Shown: piece by piece, positions 1-11,928 of the stretch | Layout of the letters: every line of letters begins with the position of its first letter | Position numbering within the stretch: the first letter of the stretch is position 1 | Source of the DNA: Branchiostoma floridae | Taxonomy: Eukaryota > Chordata > Leptocardii > Amphioxiformes > Branchiostomatidae | Reading direction: 5' to 3' | DNA length: 64,000 nucleotides | Assembly: GCF_000003815.2 (NCBI RefSeq) | Contig: NC_049982.1 | Location: 4,735,511 to 4,799,510, forward strand | Program-made: the position numbers and the translations under genes | The notes under the pieces: generated by a model | What the model saw: the letters and a program-made list of their open reading frames with translations, nothing else | Database searches by the model: none | Told to the model about the DNA's origin: nothing

Positions 1-1385
1 TAAATGTCTTTTGAGGTTCAGTTCTTGAATAGAACAAAATAGAATACAAAAAAACTTAGCTGACATGTACTGATTGATTGATTGAAGAAAGGCACATGCA
101 ACACTGCAATTCGCAGTTCGTGTTATTGACAACATTGTCCAAATTTCCTCCCGAAATAAATCATGTGTTAGATGTGCCTTTTTTCGAACCTAAAGCCGGG
201 TAAGTCGGGTAAGTATCCACCTCTGGACTTGCCGGTCGACTACCGAACAGCACGGCCCATTTCCTTCCCATGGTCGGTCCATACCAGCGCTCGCACCCCC
301 TCCGTACTTTGAACAAGCCCATGCAGGCAGGTCTAAGGTTTGAAACCAGGGTAAAATGGCATTTTGCGCATTTTTTTAACTCTCTCTGTCTGTGACTGTG
401 GTTGTTTGTCCCTTCCTTAGTATATTGTTGAGCAAAGATGTATGTAAAGATCTACCCACCCCCTATGCCCACCCTTCAGGTAAAAAGGGTGGATACTGTT
501 CTTAAACGTTTATATAACTTAGACTGGCTTTACTGGCAGCTGAAGTAAGACCAAGACAAGCTTTTGCCATCTTCTTTGTCTGAAGTCTAGAAATACAAAG
601 CTGCCAGTTTATGCCAAAGGTGCCACAAACTAACATCATACCAATCTCCACCTCCATCTTATGCTGAATTAGTACGGTAATGCAATAAGTCAGTATGATT
701 GAGGTGTTTTTTTTAGCACAATGATTGTAGAAGACCACATTTCTTCACTTGCGCAGGTTGGATACAGGTGAAGAAGAAAAGGTGTTTTCTCCATGGTTGA
801 AGTGTTGGTTATCTTTGGTGTGGATGTTTTTTTTTAATGATTAGTGTAGCAGGACATGGTCTCGAAGCTACTGTAGCTATTACAAATTGAATGGAAGAAA
901 TCTTGCAGTAACATCTAAAAGTATAATCAGGCCAGGGAGCCTTCTTGAATGGGTTGAGAAAATATCTTAACTCCACTTTGTCTCTCTGTACTTGAAGAAT
1001 CTGTTGATATTAAGTCTGGCAACATCAGGTAGTTTTACTTTTTGTACAAATGATTTTGTGGTTGCCCTAACTTCTCCATTGTGAGTCTGACTGAAGTACC
1101 ATAGTATAATTTAGTAGCTTTGAGACCGCTCTTGGTAACCTGTAGCATACTGCAGTTCACACCACTACTCCAAGTTGTTACTGGACCACTGGTAACTCAG
1201 CATGCTATGGGTTAAATGATTACATGTTCCCAAAGTTAACGTCCTGCTCTCTTCTAGCACAGAAGGAACACAACAGGTAAAGTATAACAGGGTGTGTCCA
1301 GGACCTGCAGGTAACAAGATATAACCCGTTTGTGTGGCCGCCGTTTTAACATGACTCTTTTGCCCGTGGCTGGCATCTTTCGCAG
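1..1385 (+). other. Intron and upstream part of the SNRNP70 locus
   Basis: No exon is recognisable here. I looked for the earlier RRM exons of U1-70K (the RNP2 and RNP1 motifs) on the plus strand and did not see them, so they should lie upstream of the window. The stretch ends in a polypyrimidine-poor acceptor (CTTTCGCAG) just before the first recognisable exon. The sequence is AT-rich with no repeat structure that I could name. Confidence 0.6.
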
Positions 1386-3246
1386 CGGCCTACAAGCACG
1401 CGGACGGTAAGAAGATTGATGGTAGACGTGTTCTTGTGGATGTGGAAAGGGGAAGAACGGTGAAAGGGTGGCGCCCGCGTCGTCTTGGTAGGTATTCTAC
1501 TGTCCTGGGTTATAACTGGGGGAAAGATGATGCAAGACAGTTTTGCAATGGAAGAAGTTGGCAGGGTGAAATTGAGGTAACGGAAGGTAACGATGCTAAC
1601 GGTTTGAATGTTTATGAAAGTTTTAACCTTGTTCAATCAAACAGTTTAAACGAGCAATCAGAAATGTTTGTCTAGGAACCACAGAAGTTGGGTATGAACA
1701 TTGATGCCAAAAAGTTTTAAACGATGTCAAAAACACATTTGTCTGCTGATATAAAATGTCTAAATAATAAATTGTCTGACTTTTATAGCAACTTGTACTA
1801 GTTGCAGTTAGTTGTTCTTTATGGGGGATGATGGATTCTTGCACTTTGTGGATGGTTTCTCGTATTCTTGACTTGACTGGGAGAAGCATGGGCTAACTTG
1901 GTACACGAAATAGGTGGCGGATTGGGCGGAACTCGCAAGGGAGGCCCGGAGGTCAACGTGAAGCACTCTGGCCGTGAGGATCCCACGCGAGGGCTGGGCG
2001 GTGGGGAGGACCGCTTCGGTGGTGGACCGCCAGGCTTCCAAGTGTAAGTTATCTTCAATAAAACTACCTTCTTTGGGTGTTTTTGGTTTGTTTTTAATTT
2101 ATCACAATACACCAAGTGTAAGTTATCCTCTCCTTTCTGGGACATATTTTGGAACATCTTATTTGTATTCGTAACAGTGTTGCATAATCCAAAGTAATCA
2201 CATAAAAGTTGATTAGGCGAGTGATTCTCAGTTGTTTTCAAAATTAAAGTATGTATTATCGGAAGGATTATTTGTTTTGCACTTCTGATACATGAGCATA
2301 TGGCTGTTCCATGGTAATGGTAATGAGAATGGTAGTGTGCCAGCTTTAAAAGAGAGACTCCAGAGTTTTTTATTTTGTTTGGTACATATTTGTTTTAGGA
2401 TGTCATTGCCCGTTGTATGATTGCTCTGTAATGTAGTGTAGACATCTTCATACAGCCCAGACAGGTAAGAACTTGTACGAAGCTGTCGGCACACCTTTCT
2501 CGCAGGGATCGCGAGCGTGGAGTGGCGGCGAGATGGAGCATATCCGGGAGCGCGGCGAGAGACCGGAGCGTCCCGAGAGGCGTCGCAGCCGCGAGAGGAG
2601 CCGGGATCGCGGAGAACGCCGCCGCAGCAGGGATCGCAGCGAACGGGGCGATCGCGGTGACAGGGCAGAGCGGGGAGACCGGCCCGAGCGCCACCGGAGC
2701 CGCGACACGAGCAAGGAGCCGCGCCGCCGCTCTCGCAGCCGGGACCGCGAACGCCGCCGGGATCGTGACCGGAAGCGCGGTGGCGGCGGTGGGGAGGAAG
2801 AGAAGCCAGAGGGAGAGGAAGCAGGGGAGGTCATGAATGGCGAGGACGGCCAGGAGAATGACGGAATCAGCAGTGGTGGCGGCAAACGCGAGAGAGAACG
2901 AGACCGGGATCGAGACAGAAAGGACCGCGATCGCGACCGCAAGAAGAGCCGGCGCGACCGGGATCGTGACCGTGACCGGCGGGATCGCGACCGGGACAGG
3001 GATCGCGACCGAGGACGGGACAAGAACCGGGACAGGGATCGCGGCGGGGATGCGGATCGCGCTCCTGAGGAGGAGAGAGAGCAGGGTGAGTATGGAGAGG
3101 TTGTGATAAAGCAGGAGCCCATCGATCCGGATGAGGTGCAGGAACAACAGGAGGAGCAGGTGGAGGGGATCCCAGAGGATATCGCGTTTTACCCTCCCCC
3201 ACCCCCTCCTGCCGAACCTGAGGACGGGGAAACGATGGACTATTAA
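1386..3246 (+). CDS. SNRNP70: U1 small nuclear ribonucleoprotein 70 kDa, C-terminal part (5' end outside the window)
   Basis: U1-70K binds stem-loop I of U1 snRNA and helps define 5' splice sites in the nucleus. Exon 1386-1487 encodes the end of the RRM, matching the nearly invariant stretch around [20 protein letters not shown]. Exon 1914-2043 encodes the Gly-rich segment that follows it ([10 protein letters not shown]); the phase fits and the donor is GTAAGT. The last exon starts at about 2506 after CTTTCTCGCAG. It encodes a tail of more than 200 residues rich in RS, RD and RE dipeptides and ends at TAA 3244-3246. Near the C-terminus VIKQEP fits the SUMO consensus, followed by a Pro run. 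The junction into the last exon is off by one base when joined directly. A possible 9-nt microexon at 2456-2464 (perfect GTAAGA donor) keeps the same mismatch, so a base may be missing near 2506-2530 or a different acceptor may be used. ATTAAA at 3318-3323 is a candidate polyadenylation signal. Confidence 0.9.
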
Positions 3247-5231
3247 TCCTCTAGAACTCTCTAACGTCTGTAATAACCTTGGGCGTCACACAGTTGGCCC
3301 TCCTTTAGCATGTTGATATTAAATACTTTTAGGTTTTAAAGAAATAGCAGGATACTTGTATTTGAGGTAAGGAATTTTCCATTTAAAAAGTTGTGTAAGA
3401 GGGTGGTCAAAGTAGTATTACCATATAAAAATCAGTGTCAAAAAAGTTGGAATAGTAAATCGGGTCACAAATGTGGCCTTTCATTTTGACAAACACACCA
3501 ATTAGGTTGAAAATACATTAGTAAGTGACCCCCTTTTCAAAACTTTTTACATGGAATAGTCCAGTAGAAACTTCACAGGAATATACTTCAAGATCCCGTC
3601 ATGGAAGACTTGGTAAGTTGATGTGCATGTGACGTAAGTATAGTCAATAAGACCTGGAAATATGTGATTCTCTGTAGAGTGTTGGTTAAAGCTCTACGTG
3701 TTTTTCTTTTCTTTTTCATTTGTTCCAGACTTCAAAAGTTGTGATTTTAATGGACTTTGTGAGGGTACTAATTGAAAAAATAGGCACAACTTTTATACTG
3801 CAGTCTTCGTCTTGTTCAATGGGTTTAATGTTAAAGAACAAACCTCAGAGGTTCTCCTGGAACAACTGTGGGGAGTTGCGTGAAAATGTGGAGTTAATCT
3901 TTTTAGTTTATGAATAATGATGTAGATCTAGTATCTTAATTGATTAAGTTCCTTTAATTTTGAATTGTACAAATCATTCTGTTGTCCACTGGATGCTAAG
4001 TTCCCTCCCATTTTCACACAAACACCTACAAAGTCCTACTGATTCTTTTTCTGGTTCCACCACGGATTCATCCCTTGTACTGTATATCGGTGTAACCTGC
4101 CTGTACTGTTGGTAAGTTTGCAGGTAAGCCTCTTGTTAGGTAAGCCTTACGTATAAAACTTCTAAATGTAAATACAACATTGGAGGGGGGGGAGTAACTG
4201 GCGACAAGTAAAATATTGCAGTATGTAAGACACTACAAGACATTATAGTATACATTAACACCTTACAGATACATGTTAAGAAGCATCTTTCAAAGCAAAG
4301 CCAGAATTGTTGTTCCTAACATTGTTACTCATCACTTGACACCCTTACATCAGTAAGTCAAGTTGATACAGCAATAACAGATATAAGAGACCTACATCAT
4401 TGTGATGATTACAGTTGTCTGCCATTTAGCTAAATGCCTCCAGTAAAGTTGGAATGAAGGGGCAGACAGTACGGACAGGAAAGTCTCTTTTTGATTTGCC
4501 TTTCGAAGTTGTTGATGATCATGATTGTACAGACCCGTAGAAGCAGTGCTGGTAGGTATAGATGGAATTGCTGAATGTTTAAACCATGTACTGACTGAAC
4601 CTGATGGCCACGAAGTAAGTTTTTCCCCAATAGCAGAATAACATGTACTGTTCACACTGGAAAAGTCTGCTATTAAACATTTTACACCCATCCTCGAAGG
4701 CTGTATTTATCATGTTTACTTATCAGGTGTTGCTAGACGCTCGGACTTGACAACCCCAGGGGTGAAAGATATGGATGATGTATGATGAATAGTCAAGTCA
4801 AAGCTTCAGACATACTCACATAGATATCAGAACGCATGTGTGCCCACAGAAATTCTAGGCAAAGTACCTATAAAATGTTTGGCCATTGTTGCTAATTGAA
4901 ACTGGCCGAGACAAGGACTGTTTTCTTTTGCAGGGACTTTACCTTTGACATATTGCCTAGAATTCCTGTCGCCACACATGAGTTTTGATCTTTGTGAGAG
5001 GGCTTATTTCATGTAGCCATATTTTATGGCTACACGAAGGGGTAACAATCTTGCCTTGCAACATCTGCTTGGAGATTACGTCTTTACAAGCTGGTTGGTA
5101 ATTGAAATAGAAGGCTGATTAATGGGGGAAAATGGTCAAAAAAGAGAGACCAACGGAGAATTTTAACCACCTTGTGTGATAATTAATGATGGTCAAACGA
5201 ATATAGGTTGCAAAAGCAAGTGAAGGCTACT
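3247..5231. other. Intergenic, no feature recognised
   Basis: This is AT-rich sequence downstream of SNRNP70. Only short chance ORFs occur, with no family resemblance. I see no RNA gene and no clear repeat. Confidence 0.5.
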
Positions 5232-5376
5232 TTCCAAGCAGAGGTCGAGTCGCGTAGATATAGTAGTTGTCAGAAAATTACACCGGCGCTCCTCTGTAAT
5301 AGAAAAATTACACCGGCGTTCCTCTGTAATTTTTCCGACTACTACTATATATACGCGACTCATCCTCTGCTTGGAG
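5232..5376. mobile_element. Foldback MITE with CCAAGCAGAGG ends
   Basis: The left arm (CCAAGCAGAGGTCGAGTCGC) is mirrored on the right by GCGACTCATCCTCTGCTTGG. Inside are two direct copies of an ATTACACCGGCG-CCTCTGTAAT block. A relative with the same arm sequence lies at 23171-23286. It has no coding capacity. Confidence 0.75.
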
Positions 5377-6145
5377 AGTAAGTGAAGGCCAGTTCATAAG
5401 TGTCTGCACTTAAACTGATGAGCAAAGCTGACGTCATTCGGCCTGCCAAACGGACAAGCCCACGCGTCTGGTAACTAATTTGGTTCGGACTCAAAAAGTG
5501 GATTACAAACGTGTTTACGTCATTTCAACATCGACCTTTCACGTCCAACTCCATGCAGTCTCTGGTGACGTCATATCAGTCAGTAGACTTGACGATCCCC
5601 TCCGAAAATAGCCGACCTGCCCTTGCCATGTGACGGCAGTACGTGTTCAGTGCCACGGTTGTGACGGGCATGTGAAAGTTACCCGTCCTGGTATTCTAGA
5701 CAAAGGGACGTGCAAAAACTAGAATCATGGAAGATGACTATTTTTCTATATATGTGCGTGTGTGTGTGTTTTCAACCTTTATTTAACCTTAAAATTACAT
5801 CTCTTCGCCCTTGGCCGGTTTTCAGAAGATCAAGGTAGAAGGAATATCCCATGTAATGACATTACATGGGATATTATACAGTTATTTACCGGGATACATG
5901 CATGATCATGCATAGTGCAAGGCAACATGGAAAACAAGCAGATTTGTTGACAGGGCTTTTGATAATCTTCAAGAAGATGTCGGGAGACAAAATTGTATAC
6001 CAAGCTGACCGTGTTTTCCTAGGTCCTGTTTGAGGCAGTTTGTATTGAAACCTAGCTGACATTTTCTCCCAAACACATGTCAAGCAATCTTCATAATGCT
6101 GCAATTAAGCACTGATAAGTTTCGGCCGCAAAAATGTTGGAGAGT
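5377..6145. other. Intergenic, one short perfect hairpin
   Basis: A short TG run lies near 5757-5770. Positions 5843-5875 form a perfect 33-bp inverted repeat (16-bp arms AATATCCCATGTAATG around a single A). The rest is unremarkable. Confidence 0.6.
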
Positions 6146-6232
6146 TAGCCTGGTATCCAGTCGTATTATAGCTCGATTTGCAGAGAGGATACAGGAGACT
6201 ATGGATCTATAATACTGCTGGATACCAGGCTA
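6146..6232. mobile_element. Hairpin MITE with TAGCCTGGTATCCAG ends
   Basis: The arm TAGCCTGGTATCCAG and its complement CTGGATACCAGGCTA enclose a second paired block (GTATTATAG and CTATAATAC). A half copy (GTCTGGTATCCA) lies at about 10062, so this is a dispersed repeat. Confidence 0.7.
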
Positions 6233-6539
6233 TTGGACAATAGTAAACATTAAATTCGCGACTATTTCTGAGTTTTGCTAATTCAGACATTAAACAGGTG
6301 CAAAGGGGTAAATGACATTTCAGCAGCAAAATGTATGAAAAGATAGATGTGCTTGCTTATGTCCAAATTAGACGTATTTGTCGCCGTTTCCCAGAATACC
6401 CTATTTTGGTCTGAAACGCATGGGTTCCTCATGATTCCTCATGAGGAACACATGTTCCTCAGTCTGGTAGGTGGCGCTTCTAGGGGCAGCCACGTCATGA
6501 ATTAGCTCCTAGGCAGCCGTCATGGTTTTATGCTTATTT

Positions 6540-9500
6540 TAGATTTTAAACTGTTGTGGATGTTCACAAGTGTCATTATAAGTGTACGTGAAGACGTCTA
6601 GACAAGGTTGGGTGCCCTTTTATCTTACTGACGTGAACTTAACTGCGGAAATCGGACTTCCTCACCGGCGTCCCTCACCCAGACACCACAACAATGGCTT
6701 CCAGCGTGTTCAGGTACTCCATGGACTTCATGAGGAGTCTCAAGCCGAGCCATGCGACAACATGTCCACAGCTCAAGCAACTCCTAAGAGACAACGGAAT
6801 CCTTCGGGGCTCAAGCAGGCCGAGAGGCAAGAAAGCCGGTAGGAACTGTTTGCGTAAAATTGAAACTGTTGTAGGAAGGAGAAATGACTTGATTACATTC
6901 CACCGCCCTCCCTTGTTGTCTTCACCCGTTTCCCGCGCAAACTTGACGAGCATCAAAACAGTAAGCAATCACCAGCCCAGCTGTACCCCGGCTGTTCACC
7001 AGCCCAGCTGTACCACTGCTGTTCCGACATTCCTACTCACTAATCCACGATCTCTTGTCAACAAAATTGACGAATTCCAGGCCGTTCTCACAAGCAATAA
7101 CGTGGATATTGCTGCGGTCTCCGAGTCCTGGTTCATGCCCTCCACACCACATGAACAACAGTCAGTCGAAGGATATACCTTGTACTCTAAATGTCGCACA
7201 GATCGTCGTGGAGGTGGGGTAGCTGTGTATGTACATGACAGCATATCGTCTCGTGTACTGACTGAAATCACTGTCCCAGAACAGCTGGAATGTCTTTGGG
7301 TCTACGTGCGACCACACCGCCTGACTCGTCAGTTCTCGTCCATTGCATTGTGTGCTTTGTACTCACCTCCTCAGTCACCACACGAGGAGGAACTCGTAGA
7401 ACACATCATTTCAGCGGCAGATCAACTGCGTACAAGCTTTCCGAACATCGGTCTTGCCTTCCTGGGGGACTTCAATCACCTGAACATCCACAGCATTCTC
7501 CTTGACCGTGAACTCTCACAAGTCGTCCAGAGCTGCACAAGAGGCAACGCCACCCTTGATCTCATCGTGACAAACATGAAGACGTGCTACAAACCCCCCA
7601 AAATCCTCCCACCGATCGGTCTTAGTGACCACTGTTGTGTTCTCTGGCAAGCCCAGGTTAAACTTAAGCAAAACACCTGCACAAAGAAGCTCATTCGTCC
7701 CATTCGGGAACCGAATCTGAGCCACTTTGGGAGATGGATTACTACCCATACTTGGGAGGAGGTTTTAGCTGCAACCACAACTGAAGAAAAGGCAGATATA
7801 TTCTACAGTACACTGACGTCTGCCATCGCGGAGTACTTCCCCACCAAGACTGTTAAACAACACCACTGTGACAAACCCTGGATAACTCCAAGAATCAAGC
7901 ACCTTATACAGCAGAGACAGAGAACATTCACAAATGGAAGTTGCACCGCCATGTCAAAGTTCTACAGAAACAAAGTTCAAAAAGAAATCCGGAAGGCTAA
8001 AAACAAGTTCTACACGATCGACATTGAGGGCCGCAGGAAGGACAATCCTAGGGCATGGCACAACGGACTCAAGTCGATTTGTAACATGAACAGGAAAGCC
8101 AGTCGGATCTACGCTCCCGGCATTGATCAGAACGACCACGCAGCCTTAGCCAACGCCATTAATGCCAAGTTTGCAAGCGTGTCTCAGTCACTCCCGCCGC
8201 TGGATCTGTCGTCTCTCCCATCATTCCTTCCGGCCCAACCGTTACCTGTTATCCAGGAATGGGAGGTTTACTCACACCTACGCGCCACCAACACTTACAA
8301 GAGTCCCGGACCTGATAACGTTCCTGCCTTCCTCCTCATGGAATTCGCGTGTGAACTGAGCACTCCTCTGTGTGACTTACTTAACACGTCGTTGAAAGAA
8401 GGCACCGTACCCCGTCAATGGAAGGAAGCCAATGTGGTTCCACTGCCAAAGTCCACCCCTCCAAACATCGACGAACTTCGGCCCATCTCTCTCACTCCAA
8501 TGTTGTCTAAACTCTGTGAACGCTTCGTGACAAATTGGATAGTACAGGACATATCGCCAAGACTCGATCACCGCCAGTTTGGGGGAAGGAGGCACAGATC
8601 AACAACACACGCACTGGTCAGTTTAGTGGACTTCCTCTACAAATCCACGTCAGTGTCAAAGTCAATCTGCACCCTTGTTACAACAGATCTGTCTAAAGCT
8701 TTTGACAAAGTGGACCATACCATTGCCATTCGTTCCCTACTCGATCTTGGTGTTCGGCCGGCTGTCATCCCCTGGATTTGTAGCTTTATTACCGACAGAC
8801 GGCAGAGAGTGATGTACCAGGGAGAACTCTCGGACTGGCTCTACCTCAGCTGCGGCGTAGCGCAAGGAACACTTCTTGGTCCAGTTATTTTCATGGCATT
8901 AATTGATGGAGCGCTTCGCGAAGTCGCCGACCGTTGGAAGTTTGTTGACGACATGAACATTGCACAGACCCGGTTAGTACGTCAGCCATGTACACTACAG
9001 CCCACACTCGACAACCTTACCACATGGGTCAGCGACCACAAGATGGCTTTGAACCCAAAGAAATGTTTCGTACTCCGTGTGTGCTTCATGAAGGCACCTC
9101 CCCCTCCGCAACCACTGATGATCAGCGAACAACCCCTGAAGTGCGTGTCACACGTCAAAGTGCTAGGTTTAACTGTGCAGAACGACCTTAAATGGAACAT
9201 TCAAGTCAGTAACATGCTCACGTCAGCCAACAGGAGATTGTACATGCTTCGTCGGCTCAAGCGTTTTGGTGTGTCTCTCGCTGACCTTAAGTCGGTATAC
9301 ATGTCGTATGTGAGACCTTCCCTTGAGTACGCGGTTCCTGTGTGGCACTCGTCAATAACCAAGGACCAGGCAGCAAAACTGGAGAGAATCCAAAAGAGAG
9401 CATGTAAAATCATTCTCGGAATTCACTACACTGACTATGCTTCAGCACTTTCAACACTAGACCTCAGCACACTAGCTGACCGACGAATCAGTATCTGCGC

Positions 9501-10002
9501 CACTTTCGCGGAGTCGTTACTACGATCAGAGTTCCGGGACTGGCTCCCTCCATCCAGACAGCACGTGACTGGACGTTCCACTCGCAGCTCAGAGAAACTG
9601 GACATGCCACTATGCCGTACGGACAGATACAAGAACTCGCCTATACCATATCTTGTGAACTTACTGAACAAGTGACTACCCCCGAACTGAGCTAGCACTA
9701 ATCCTAATGTATGTTTCACTGCATTGATAAGACACTTGATTGTATGTAACTATAGTGTTGTACGACAACCCTTCGTTTCGTTATTTTTATAATCCTCACG
9801 GAACGACGAGTTCCCTTCAATAGTATGGGTACAATTCTCAAATGCTTGTAATTGTACTTCCTTTTAAGATTGTAAGATAACGAAGAGATTTTATCATGGC
9901 TGGTTTTAATGTACATAATTGTAAATGACGGCGCAATTCAGCTACTGCTGCGATGCCGTGCATCTGTAATAAAACTTGTCAAACTTGTCAAACTTGTCAT
10001 GA
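6540..10002 (+). mobile_element. CR1-like non-LTR retrotransposon
   Basis: The 5' boundary is not defined; I place it in the roughly 150 bp before the long ORF. The 3' end follows the ORF after about 290 bp of UTR. It consists of AATAAA and then about three copies of an octamer (ACTTGTCA) at 9970-10000. CR1-type LINEs characteristically end in short octamer repeats rather than poly(A). The single ORF is intact. I see no separate ORF1, so the copy could be 5'-truncated or belong to a one-ORF family. Confidence 0.85.
6694..9675 (+). CDS. LINE endonuclease/reverse transcriptase polyprotein, intact
   Basis: This 993-residue ORF copies the element by target-primed reverse transcription. From about residue 111 there is an apurinic-type endonuclease: NPRSLVNKIDEF, SESW (catalytic Glu), FLGDFNHLN (Asp/Asn) and GLSDHC (Asp-His). 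The reverse transcriptase spans about residues 530-800, with KSPGPDNVP, LRPISLTPMLSK, TDLSKAFDKVDH, GVAQGTLLGP and the active-site box FVDD at residues 750-753. The C-terminal part with PSLEYAVPVWH and RACKIILG is typical of CR1/L2-group elements. The N-terminus (residues 20-60, CPQLKQLLRDNGI and a basic stretch) resembles a SAP-type DNA-binding motif, which is a guess. Residues about 93-110 contain a tandem nine-residue repeat (HQPSCTPAV, HQPSCTTAV). There is no internal stop or frameshift, so the copy looks young. Confidence 0.93.
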   Translation: MASSVFRYSMDFMRSLKPSHATTCPQLKQLLRDNGILRGSSRPRGKKAGRNCLRKIETVVGRRNDLITFHRPPLLSSPVSRANLTSIKTVSNHQPSCTPAVHQPSCTTAVPTFLLTNPRSLVNKIDEFQAVLTSNNVDIAAVSESWFMPSTPHEQQSVEGYTLYSKCRTDRRGGGVAVYVHDSISSRVLTEITVPEQLECLWVYVRPHRLTRQFSSIALCALYSPPQSPHEEELVEHIISAADQLRTSFPNIGLAFLGDFNHLNIHSILLDRELSQVVQSCTRGNATLDLIVTNMKTCYKPPKILPPIGLSDHCCVLWQAQVKLKQNTCTKKLIRPIREPNLSHFGRWITTHTWEEVLAATTTEEKADIFYSTLTSAIAEYFPTKTVKQHHCDKPWITPRIKHLIQQRQRTFTNGSCTAMSKFYRNKVQKEIRKAKNKFYTIDIEGRRKDNPRAWHNGLKSICNMNRKASRIYAPGIDQNDHAALANAINAKFASVSQSLPPLDLSSLPSFLPAQPLPVIQEWEVYSHLRATNTYKSPGPDNVPAFLLMEFACELSTPLCDLLNTSLKEGTVPRQWKEANVVPLPKSTPPNIDELRPISLTPMLSKLCERFVTNWIVQDISPRLDHRQFGGRRHRSTTHALVSLVDFLYKSTSVSKSICTLVTTDLSKAFDKVDHTIAIRSLLDLGVRPAVIPWICSFITDRRQRVMYQGELSDWLYLSCGVAQGTLLGPVIFMALIDGALREVADRWKFVDDMNIAQTRLVRQPCTLQPTLDNLTTWVSDHKMALNPKKCFVLRVCFMKAPPPPQPLMISEQPLKCVSHVKVLGLTVQNDLKWNIQVSNMLTSANRRLYMLRRLKRFGVSLADLKSVYMSYVRPSLEYAVPVWHSSITKDQAAKLERIQKRACKIILGIHYTDYASALSTLDLSTLADRRISICATFAESLLRSEFRDWLPPSRQHVTGRSTRSSEKLDMPLCRTDRYKNSPIPYLVNLLNK

Positions 10003-11290
10003 TTGAAGTGGGTGAGGCAAGGTTTTACGAGCGTTAACATTGATAAAGGTCGTCTATGATAGTCTGGTATCCAACCCGACAACCGTATCGTAGCTCCCGA
10101 GTCTCTTCTGCCCTCTCCACAGAGATCTAATGTCTTGGTTCGGAAGGAAAGAATATCTTGTTCACAGACCTCCTACTAGAAGACGTAGATTTAGATGACA
10201 GAAGTACCTAAGCAAACACAGTCAGCATATGCAAGAGAAATGCGTGACGTCAATGAAGGTTATACATCCAGATAATAAGATATTCCAACAAGTACGCAAG
10301 CAACAGGATATGATTTTGACGTGTTGATACCAAGGACAGCGGATGTCGAGGTGAATCCCAGCTTCAGTATGGCTAAAGTTGAGTCTGTTTCAACCACGGA
10401 TCCCTACAGCATTGTAGAGGAGACGATATTACATGGGAGGTGCCTAAATACATTCCGCAAATTGCCGTATATTTGAGACACGCCGGGAATTTTGGCTCGA
10501 CCATTTGGGGCTTGAGATGAAAACGAATCCTCCGTGGCTATTATTCGAAGATCTTGTTTCCCGGATGAAGAGTTGATAGGGAGAAGATGGATCGGGTTGT
10601 TAACGTCGCCACCGATCATGGGAAATCAGCAGGAAAAAAAAAATCAATTTTTCCATCTAACATTCAGCTGCAACTTTAAACAGCACGAATGTGTATGTCT
10701 GTTGGCTACTCATAATCTACAAGCATGTGTAAGGATCCGGATCCGACTCAGATTCGGTGTTGTGCGTATGACATGTTTTCGCGACATTTAGTACGCATTA
10801 AACTCTTTGAAATTAGTGCACATTTACTAGCCTCCACTGGGGCCTTTTCTAGGCTCATAATACACTTTTGCTGGCCATTTTTTTTGTACTGGGTCGCTGA
10901 TTGCCGGCCCCTAGTATGAGCCAAAAAAAGGCCCTAAAGAGCCTGCTATAGAGGCTAACATGTAACAGGCTAACAACCCCGTAAAACTTGTGCCAGTTTG
11001 ATAACAAGAACTGCGCCGTGTTGTATTTAATAGGTATGTTGGCCGTTTGGTCAATGACCTGGTCCCGTGTCATAAGATCCAGCTCTAGATTAGAAATTTG
11101 CGCATTATTATACAGGTTGGATATTAGAATTGACAGTTAAAAAATATCTATGTCTATACAAAGGTATATTGGCCTCTATAGCAGGCTTTTCGGTTATGAT
11201 ATGCGACGAACAAGAGAGAGAGAGAGAGAAACTTTTGGTTGGCGTTTGCACGTATTGATTTTTGCGTATTTTTTTGCCAATTACCTACTA
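10003..11290. other. Intergenic, short inverted-repeat fragments
   Basis: A half copy of the TAGCCTGGTATCCAG repeat lies near 10060. A block around 10827-10965 carries inverted halves (GGCCTTTTCTAGGCTCAT against ATGAGCC and AAAGGCCC). Its GCCTCTATAGCAGGC-type end recurs at 11170-11190, suggesting a decayed foldback element. A GA run occurs at 11214-11230. No gene is seen. Confidence 0.5.
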
Positions 11291-11464
11291 CAGTGGAAGC
11301 CAGTTAATTGCACATCGGATTAACGCACACTTCTGCTAACTGCACGGAATCCCTGAAGCCCAAACCGGTGCGGTCCAGCTAGATAACCTCGCATTATTGC
11401 ACCAGCCGGATAATTTCACCAAAGTCACTGGCAAATAGGCCGTGCAATTAAGCGGCTTCTACTG
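11291..11464. mobile_element. pogo/Tigger-like MITE
   Basis: The ends are CAGTGGAAGCCAGTTAATTG and its complement, flanked by TA on both sides (11289-11290 and 11465-11466). CAGTGGAA-type ends with TA duplication are typical of the pogo/Tigger branch of Tc1/mariner. A second, more decayed copy lies at 54594-54767. It is noncoding, 174 bp. Confidence 0.75.
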
Positions 11465-11928
11465 TACTGTTCATCGATTGATGGCGAGTTCTGAATCTGA
11501 TTGCTTCTAATTTTAGTTTCAACATATTTCGCCTGTGGAAACCATCAAAGTCTGTGGTTAAACAATAGTACTTGGTACGTGGGTTCCTCAAAAATGATCA
11601 AGTCTAATGTTAGAACAGTTTCCGTGCCTCTCGTGGTAAAAGGGTTTTGAACTACTAGTATTTTGGTGAGCGGAGTTTATAATAAAGCATTTCGTATTAT
11701 AATTGGGTATCAACTTTTGATTTAATTTACGATATTGGATATACACTTGTGGCTAGCACTTTGTTTATCTAACTTTTGACAAAAGTACTTGGAAGGGTTC
11801 ATATTTTTATGCACTAATAGATCTACTTGAAGTATGTCTTTTGCAAGATACAATTCAAGTGACATTATCACAAGAAATAACTCAAAGACAGGCGCGATTA
11901 GCAAAATGTACCCGTGTTTTTATGCTGG
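11465..11928. other. Intergenic, with a half copy of the next hairpin element
   Basis: Positions 11518-11575 (ATTTCGCCTGTGGAAACCAT and onward) match one arm of the hairpin element at 11929-12108. Otherwise nothing is seen. Confidence 0.5.

Noticed and set aside
2395-3147. Minus-strand ORFs opposite the SNRNP70 tail (Pro/Ala- or Ser/Arg-rich)
   Set aside because: Low-complexity complements of the RD/RS codons, explained by the sense-strand gene.
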